From assembly GCA_022495995.1 (NCBI GenBank), contig JAFEMH010001454.1, positions 406,989-470,988 of the forward strand: a DNA stretch of 64,000 bases, written 5' to 3'. This document shows positions 58,223-64,000 of the stretch, piece after piece; the stretch's first letter is position 1, and each line of letters begins with the position of its first letter. Source of the DNA: Adenophora triphylla var. japonica. Taxonomy: Eukaryota > Streptophyta > Magnoliopsida > Asterales > Campanulaceae. The position numbers were made by a program, and so were the translations under genes. The notes below the pieces were generated by a model. That model had not been told where the DNA came from and made no database searches. It saw only the letters and a program-made list of their open reading frames with translations.

Positions 58223-58660
58223 TTGTTCGGATGCGGATTGCCAAGCTGTGTAGTCAAGCGAATACTGATCGACGGTGGTAGCTCGGTCAACATTATCTTT
58301 ACTCATGCTCTTGAAGATATGGGCATTCCTTTGTCCGAAGTTGTGAAAAACTCATCCGTCTTGGTAGGGTTCGGTGGTGAGGTGAAACGGACGGTGGGAG
58401 AGATCAAGTTGCCCATCTATCTAGAGGGTATGAATTCCATGGAAAGGTTTTGTGTGATTGAATGTCTTTCCTCGTACAACGTTATATTGGGGAAGACCTT
58501 GGATCCACAACATGAAGGCTGTACCATCAACTTACCATCAATGCGTCAAGTTTCCAACACCTTGGGGCGTTGCCAAGTTGAAGGGAACCGGCAAGTCTCT
58601 AAGGAATGTTACAAGGTCAACATGAAGCGAGTTCGATCCCTCGGCAAGCATAGCAATTAA
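58223..58660 (+). pseudogene. Protease of the right-hand Tat element
   Basis: The open frame contains RILIDGGSSVNIIFTHAL, where LIDGGSS is the aspartic protease active-site block, and later [15 protein letters not shown]. This is the retropepsin-like domain that matures gag-pol. The frame is open over 145 codons but is separated by stops from gag and RT. Positions 57961-58222 before it are the gag-protease spacer with a VNVIYGG block. Confidence 0.85.
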
Positions 58661-58799
58661 AGAAAAAGGCCTGGATGTTCTTGAAGCGGTGGAGCATGAT
58701 ACGAAGAGCGTTCCTGTTGATGCTTGAATCCACGAGGCCCAAGTACAAGTTAGGGGTAGACCTACCCTCCGAGATTGAGGAGGAGGCGGATTGAGTTCC

Positions 58800-59420
58800 T
58801 GAAAAGTCAGAAATCTTTGCTTTGCTTGGAAGCATGAAGACATGACAGGGATAAGCAAGGATATTATTACTCACAAATTGAACATTGACCCAACCATCCA
58901 TCCTGTCCATCAGAAAAGGAGGAAGTTTGCCCAAGAAAGGAATCGAGATCATAAAGGCTGAAGTTGAAGAGGCTGCTGAAGTCCAAGATGATCGAGAGAA
59001 GTTCGGTACCCAAGATGGTTGGCTAACGTTGTAGTGGTGGAGAAGAAGAATGGCAAGTGGCGGGTATGCGTGGACTTCACCGACTTGAACAAGGCCTGTC
59101 CAGAAGGACCCATTCCCTCTCCCTCACATTGACTCTCTAGTTGACGAGACGGTGGCCACGACATCTTGACATTCATGGATGCATCTTCCGGATATCAGCA
59201 GATTCAAATGGAGCCTTCGGACCAAGAGGATACGGCATTCATGACTCCGAAGGTATATATTGTTATATTGCTATGCCATTTGGTCTTAAAAATGCGGGGG
59301 CAACCTACCGAGAGATTGGTGAACAAGATGTTCAAAGATCAACTTGGCAAGACAATGGAGGTTTACATAGATGACATGGTAGTAAAAGTCCAAACATATT
59401 GAAGATCATGTAGAACACCT
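58800..59420 (+). pseudogene. Reverse transcriptase of the right-hand Tat element
   Basis: KHEDMTGISKDIITHKLN and a QKRRKF block precede KKNGKWRVCVDFTDLNKAC (about 59045), LTFMDASSGYQQIQMEPSD (59165) and YIDDMVVK (59367), which are RT motifs in order, with YIDD as the catalytic centre. Shifts near 58965, 59100, 59250 and 59400 break the frame. Confidence 0.9.
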
Positions 59421-59689
59421 TCTTTGAGGCGTTCAACATCTTGAAAGCCTTCAACATGAAGCTCAATCCGGCAAAGTGCAACTTTGGTGTCGGAAGTAGG
59501 TAAATTCTTGGGATATATGGTAACCAAGAGGGGAATCGAAGCAAGTCCCGAGCAAATCAAGCGATTCTCAACTTGGAGTCCCCTAAAAACATCAGGACGT
59601 GCAAAGGTTAACGAGGTAGAGTAGGCTTTGCTTTGAATAGATTTATATCCAAATCATCGATAAGTGCGAGGTTATTCTACGAAGTGTTA

Positions 59690-60000
59690 AGAAAAATAAG
59701 CTCTTTCAATGGACCGACCAACATGAGGCGGCTTTCAAACAACTTAAAGAATATTTGATGACGTCACCCCTACTTGCTAAACCCGAACATGGTGAGCATC
59801 TTTATTTATATTTAGTTTGTATCAGCATTGTTAGTGCGGTATTGGTGAAAGAGATCCAAGGAGAACAACATCCTGTTTACTATGTAAGTAAGTCTTTGTT
59901 AGATGCCGAAACAAGGTACTCTCATCTAGAAAAATTAATATTAGCCTTAACTACTGCTTTGCTACCAAATTGCGTCATTATTTTGAAACACATTCCATAA
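59690..60000 (+). pseudogene. RNase H (RT-linked) of the right-hand Tat element
   Basis: FQWTDQHEAAFKQLKEYL, then LLAKPEHGEHLYLYLV and QHPVYYVSKSLLDAETRYSH, matches the RNase H that follows RT in Ty3/gypsy polyproteins. The first catalytic Asp (usually YLAVSD) has been lost (YLVCIS). It ends in a stop at 60000. Confidence 0.8.
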
Positions 60001-60229
60001 GCTGTTAGGACTAACTATCCTATGAGAAATGTGTTGAGAACTCCGAGAGATGTCGGGTAGATTGGCCAAGTGGTCCGTCAAGTTGAGCACGTATGACATA
60101 TCATACGAGCCAAGAACGACCATCAAATCGCGAGGCCCTAGCCGATTTCGTAGGCGACTTCGGTCCAAGTTTGCGGCTGAGGTAGAGCTGGAAGTGCGGC
60201 AACTTGAAGGTAAAACTATTCCTAGATTT

Positions 60230-60640
60230 TGGACACTATTTACGAGATGGAGCCTCAAATTCCAAGGGAATTGGCTTGGGAATAGTCCTAAAATCCCCTC
60301 AAGGTGATATCATACCTCAAGTTTGTATCTTGTGAATTTAATGCAACGAATAATGAAGGCGAGTATGAAGCCCTAATCATGGGTTTAACTACGGCTTTAA
60401 GTTTGAATATAACACATTTAAATGTATTTGTTGACTCTCAATTACTAGCTAACCGGTTTAATGGCGGTTATATGGCGAAGCATTCCAAGATGACTCTGTA
60501 CCTCCAACATGTTAAAGCACTAGCTTCGAAATTTTTATCATTCTCTTTGGAACGGGTCCCTAGAGAAGAGAATGCGAGAGGCGAACGCCTTGGCCAACTT
60601 GGGTTCAACTTGCAAATCAATGTTACATACTAATATCCCC
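60230..60640 (+). pseudogene. Second (archaeal-type) RNase H of the right-hand Tat element
   Basis: FNATNNEGEYEALIMGLTTA, VFVDSQLLANRFNGGYMAKH and FSLERVPREENARGERLG carry the NNExEYEAL, DSQL and PRxEN blocks of the additional RNase H known from Tat-lineage retrotransposons. The start lacks the first motif. Confidence 0.85.
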
Positions 60641-60835
60641 ATTATTTATGTTAAGTACCCGATGATAGACCAAGTTGAAGAAACTCAGTGGTTCTTCCAC
60701 CTCTTGGGGCACAAGATGCTAAGCCTTCTTGGACCCAACACATCATCGAGTTCCTTCAACTTGGAACTATTCCTCCCGATGTTAAAAATGTTAGATCATT
60801 TAAGATTCGAACTTCAACTTTCGTGTTAATAGATA

Positions 60836-61800
60836 ATGTCTTTGTTCAAGAAATCTTTTGCGGGGCATTACTTGAGATGTGTAGACGGTGAGCAAGTTGA
60901 ACTTGTGCTCAAAGAAATCCATGAAGGAGTATGTGGGAATCATTCTGGAGGAAAGGCGTTAGCATCAAAGGCTCTCAAGACGGGATATTATTGGCCAACC
61001 ATGCGTCAAAGATGCCATGGATTATGTACGAAGTGTGATGCTTGCCAAAGACACGGCAACATCTTGCACCAACTGTTTGAACCTCTACATCCTATAGTCT
61101 CATCTTGGCCTTTCATGCGGTGGGGCATGGATATTGTAGGCAAGTTGCCCAAGCTCCCGGAGGCAAAGTGTTCATGTTGGCTCTAACCGATTATTTCTCA
61201 AAGTGGATCGAGCGCGAAGCTTATGTACAAGTCGAGAGACAAAGAGAGTAATATCGTTTTTAAAGAAAAATATCATTAGCGAGGTTTGGTGTGCCGTCGA
61301 GAGAAATTATATGTGACAACGGGTCACAATTCATAAGTAAGAAGACTAGAGATTTTTGTGCTCATTTGGGGCATCAAGTTAATCATGTCCAACACTTTGT
61401 CCATCCTCGAAGCTAATGGCCAAAATTTGAATCTAGTAACAAGTTGATTATCAACAACTTGAAGAAGCGTCTGGATCAAAAGAAGGGCAAGTGGGTTGAA
61501 GAACTACCACTTGTGCTTTGGGCGAGATAGAACCACTTCTAAAGGAGCAACGAGGTAGAACCCCCTATTCTTTAGTGTACGGGTGAAAATTTGTAATTCC
61601 GGTTGAAGTGACAATCCCCATGACAAGGTATGGCTTATTGACTCAAGATGAAAATAACCTCTTGCTAACTCAAGATTTAGATACAATTGATGAGATCGGG
61701 GATTTAGCCAAGATAAGGATGGCGGCTTATCGGCGGCGAATCGCCGGGTCTTACAACAAGAATGTCGAGAATAAGAAGGTTCCGGAGTTGGTGATTTAGT
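60836..61800 (+). pseudogene. Integrase of the right-hand Tat element
   Basis: An H2C2 zinc domain EIHEGVCGNHSGGKALA ... CTKCDACQRHG (60915-61060) precedes WGMDIVGKLP (61120). The DDE core then breaks up: ICDNGSQFISKKTRDF at 61305, KLDQKK-type sequence near 61460, and a C-terminal part KIRMAAYRRRIAGSYNKNV at 61700. Frameshifts at about 61185 and 61260-61300 and stops make it inactive. Confidence 0.85.
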
Positions 61801-62161
61801 TTTGAGAAAAGTTTTCAAAATACAAGAGAGCGAATGCGGGTAAACTAGCTCCCAGTGGGAAGGCCCGTATCTCGTCGATCTTTGAAGGCAGGCAAAGGTG
61901 CATGCGGTTGTCGACCCCAAGTGGAGACGAGAATCCCTAGAAGTTGGAACGCAATCCACTTGAAACTCTATTTCATGTGAGTCTAGTTGTTTATAACTAG
62001 ACCCCTCGAGTGTACGGTTTAGAATTTATGTCAAGTTCAATTACACGTTTCAATTTTTTACTCTTATCGAATCACTTGCGGCTTGAGCGTCGGAGGGCGT
62101 TAGCTACGCTGCGCCCAACCCTAACGTAAATCTGTTTTGCAAGGTGCAACTTGAGCAAATG
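61801..62161. other. Region between integrase and the hairpin array
   Basis: Remainder of the integrase C-terminus and non-coding sequence. An inverted pair CGTTAG/CTAACG (62098-62103 and 62121-62126) frames a GC-rich loop. Confidence 0.5.
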
Positions 62162-62165
62162 GAGC

Positions 62166-62387
62166 AGTCTCAACATGTTGACACGCCCGGTGCGGGCGAT
62201 ACTTGTTGAGGCTCAAGCGGAAACAGGTCAAACATGTTGACACGCCGATGCGGGCGATACGTGTTTGAACTGAAGAAGAAAATTTCAACATGTTGACACG
62301 CCCGATGCGGGCGATACATGTTGGAATTCTAGCTGGAGAGGTATAGAACTTGTTGACACGCCGGGACGGGCGATACTTGTTCTATCC
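62166..62387 (+). repeat. Four tandem hairpins with covarying outer stems
   Basis: Hairpins at 62166-62213, 62224-62272, 62279-62330 and 62340-62387 share the core TTGACACGCC...GGGCGATAC. The inner CGCC/GGCG pair is constant. The outer arms differ in sequence but pair within each copy: CTCAACA/TGTTGAG, TCAAACA/TGTTTGA, TTTCAACA/TGTTGGAA (with a G-T pair) and ATAGAAC/GTTCTAT. Confidence 0.88.
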
Positions 62388-62389
62388 TT

Positions 62390-62900
62390 GAGCTTGATTT
62401 ACCTACGATCAAGGTACTTATGGTTAAAAGATTTTCATCTTTTCTTACGAATTAAGGTTTTGACACCTTCGCACAGGCGCACGTTTTCACACTTTTTCAA
62501 GTTGTGAACTTTTTGGTTGTAACATTTTCATGTTTACCTGCTTGGATTATAACATTTACATGTTATCTAAAGAACAAACAAGCGTCTCTTGGAGACATAG
62601 ACTACTTTTGCTAAAAACGGTTAAGTGTTTTCCAAAGATCTTTTCATAATTAAAGGACAAGTTGGTTAAGCCAAACAAGTCCCTAAAAACCTAAAAAACT
62701 TGGAGTACTAGACCAACCTAGTACCCCCAAATAATATTGTCTCGGTTCTTATGAACCATTACAAACCAAAAACATTGTTTTAAAGGGACACTCCCCCATT
62801 TGTTGTACCCAACGGAGGTACACAAAGCAAAAATTGTTTTTCCCATCCAAAATACTTAAAGTTTTAAAGTATTTTTAAACCTCTGGCTTTTTGCCGCCGG
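62390..62900. other. Non-coding spacer after the hairpin array
   Basis: AT-rich with short repeated words (GTTTTCAC, AACATTTTCATGTTTACC / AACATTTACATGTTATC at 62522 and 62548). No ORF recognised. Confidence 0.5.
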
Positions 62901-62904
62901 TGTT

Positions 62905-63400
62905 ACATCTTCCATTTGATCGGTTGGGTAGCCAGTTTATGGTGTTTAGTTCCTTGTGAGCATCATCTACCGAGCTTCCGGAGCGCGGAATTCACCTCTC
63001 CTTCATCCGCCAGGCTCCCCAATGTGGTCCGCCAAGACTTTCCTCTCATACTCCAAGTTCCAAGTGAGGCTGTCCTTTTCATACTCTTCAATCATTTGAA
63101 TGCGGGTCTCCAGCGAGTTTTGGTGGCGTTAAAAGTAAAGTCCCCCTCTGCAACCTCCGGTTCCTTCATGTGAGCTTTATTCTCGGCACGAATGGTCTCT
63201 ACCTCTTTTCCTAAACGTTCGAAGTCACTCCTCAAACCTTCCATTTCGTTGGCATGCTTGTTTGCCTCTTTCTTGACTTCTCCACTTCCTTTTGCACTTT
63301 TGTTAGCCTCCTTTTTTGATTCCGACTTCGTGACTAAATCTACATTTGCTTTGATCTTTAGTGCATCAACATAAGCCACAATCCGGGGCCATAAGTTCAC
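62905..63400 (-). pseudogene. Antisense coiled-coil ORF of the right-hand Tat element
   Basis: The minus-strand frame from ATG 63400 (MNLWPRIVAYVDALKIKANV) is rich in Lys, Glu and Ala (SESKKEANKSAKGSGEVKKE, EGLRSDFERLGKEVETIRAE) and predicted by eye to be coiled coil. After 63092 it continues in another frame. Antisense extra ORFs between integrase and 3' LTR are known for Tat elements. The sequence upstream (63400-64000) contains more broken minus-strand pieces that probably belong to it. Confidence 0.55.
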
Positions 63401-64000
63401 TGCACCAAAAAAGATGTCAATAGGTTATCCAAGTTCGTTGCATTAAAATTAAAAAGAGCTCGCTTCGTCACTTGCACCTTCTGACCATAGCTTTAAATTT
63501 TTCTCCCCAGCTTCTCCGAGAGTCCAGTTTCACTATTTTCATCCGTGGCTTCCACTTCCACCGGCTTCCCTTTTCTTTGCATCCCCCTTCTTTTTGGATG
63601 CGACCACTTCGAGAACTAGCTCTACGGACCAAGCGGGGGTAGGGGGTTTTCCATCTGCTTGGCCGTATGCTCTTTGCTGCTGGCTTTGGCAAGAAGCGAA
63701 GCGGCAAGCGCGGTCCACCTTGGAGCGAGTAGCTACAAAAAAGGATAAAGAGTCACATCAACGGGTTAAAGAGGACCTAGAACAACTTGGAGGCCAATTT
63801 AGGCAAAAATCTAAAACATTTGATTAACTTTGTAGACATTGGTAGCGAAGGCAGGGCTCGGACAAAGTTTCTTCCAAAGGTTTTGCCTCTTGGAAGCTTC
63901 TTACGGACTGACTTCTTCGTTCAGGATCTTGCAACAAATAGAGGCCCCGGTAGTGCCTTAAAAGTTCTCAATAAAGGTTCCAAGTCGTAGATCTTGCTCA

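Larger units (their letters stand above)
55754..64000 (+). mobile_element. Tat-lineage Ty3/gypsy retrotransposon, 3' end outside the window
   Basis: A 582-bp 5' LTR (55754-56335), primer site, gag, protease, RT, RNase H, a second RNase H, integrase, a hairpin array and an antisense coiled-coil ORF appear in this order on the plus strand. RT before integrase assigns it to Ty3/gypsy. The second RNase H with NATNNEGEYEAL and an antisense ORF are hallmarks of the Tat group (Retand/Ogre type). Nearly every domain is interrupted by frameshifts or stops, so it is inactive. It inserted in the duplicated ammonium transporter. Confidence 0.9.

Noticed and set aside
1..64000. tRNA, rRNA or microRNA genes
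   Set aside because: None seen; the only pol III-like boxes are those of the probable SINE at 13143-13205.

Overview
This window is nuclear DNA of a flowering plant. The evidence is GT-AG introns, many Stowaway MITEs with CTCCCTCCGTCC ends, Ty3/gypsy elements of the Tat lineage, and two plant genes with typical intron structure. A eudicot, possibly an asterid, is my guess from the protein flavour only. Only two host genes look intact, both on the minus strand: a 13-coding-exon SR-cyclophilin of the CYP95 class (ATG at 12107, stop at 4803, non-coding first exon near 14519-14600) and a 3-exon AMT2/AMT3-type ammonium transporter (53913 to 51673). A truncated, frameshifted second ammonium transporter copy lies at 55323-55753.

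The remainder is mostly transposable elements. Left edge: an LTR fragment (1-459) and a broken ORF of the putative plant transposon protein type (781-3039) followed by a polypurine tract and a probable LTR. Between the two host genes is a nested insertion complex about 33.7 kb long (14726-48394). Its outermost layer is a pair of about 230-bp inverted repeats flanked by a 7-bp direct repeat (GTGATTG), which fits a Mutator-like element. The left arm is itself interrupted by an 865-bp Pack-MULE-like element carrying a VPS11 exon fragment. Inside lies a degenerate BED/hAT transposase, split by an LTR retrotransposon (19822-46756, target duplication ATGAT). That retrotransposon is in turn split by a second one in opposite orientation (22566-40940, target duplication ATTGC). 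Both retrotransposons carry antisense, apparently spliced plant-mobile-domain ORFs and lack a recognisable reverse transcriptase.

To the right of the nest are a probable solo LTR (48444-50584), a DJ-1 gene fragment (about 50888-50996), the ammonium transporter, its broken duplicate, and the 5' LTR and coding region of a third Tat-lineage element (55754 to beyond the window). That third element keeps recognisable but frameshifted gag, protease, RT, two RNase H domains and integrase.

The most unusual signal is arrays of short hairpins whose stems change sequence between copies while remaining self-complementary, around nearly invariant loops or cores. They occur in the transcribed part of the solo LTR (49420-50171) and between integrase and the antisense ORF of the right-hand element (62166-62387). 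Simpler hairpin repeats stand upstream of the 3' LTR of the outer nested element (44120-44770). All coordinates, splice sites and similarity statements were read by eye; no alignment, folding or database search was run.
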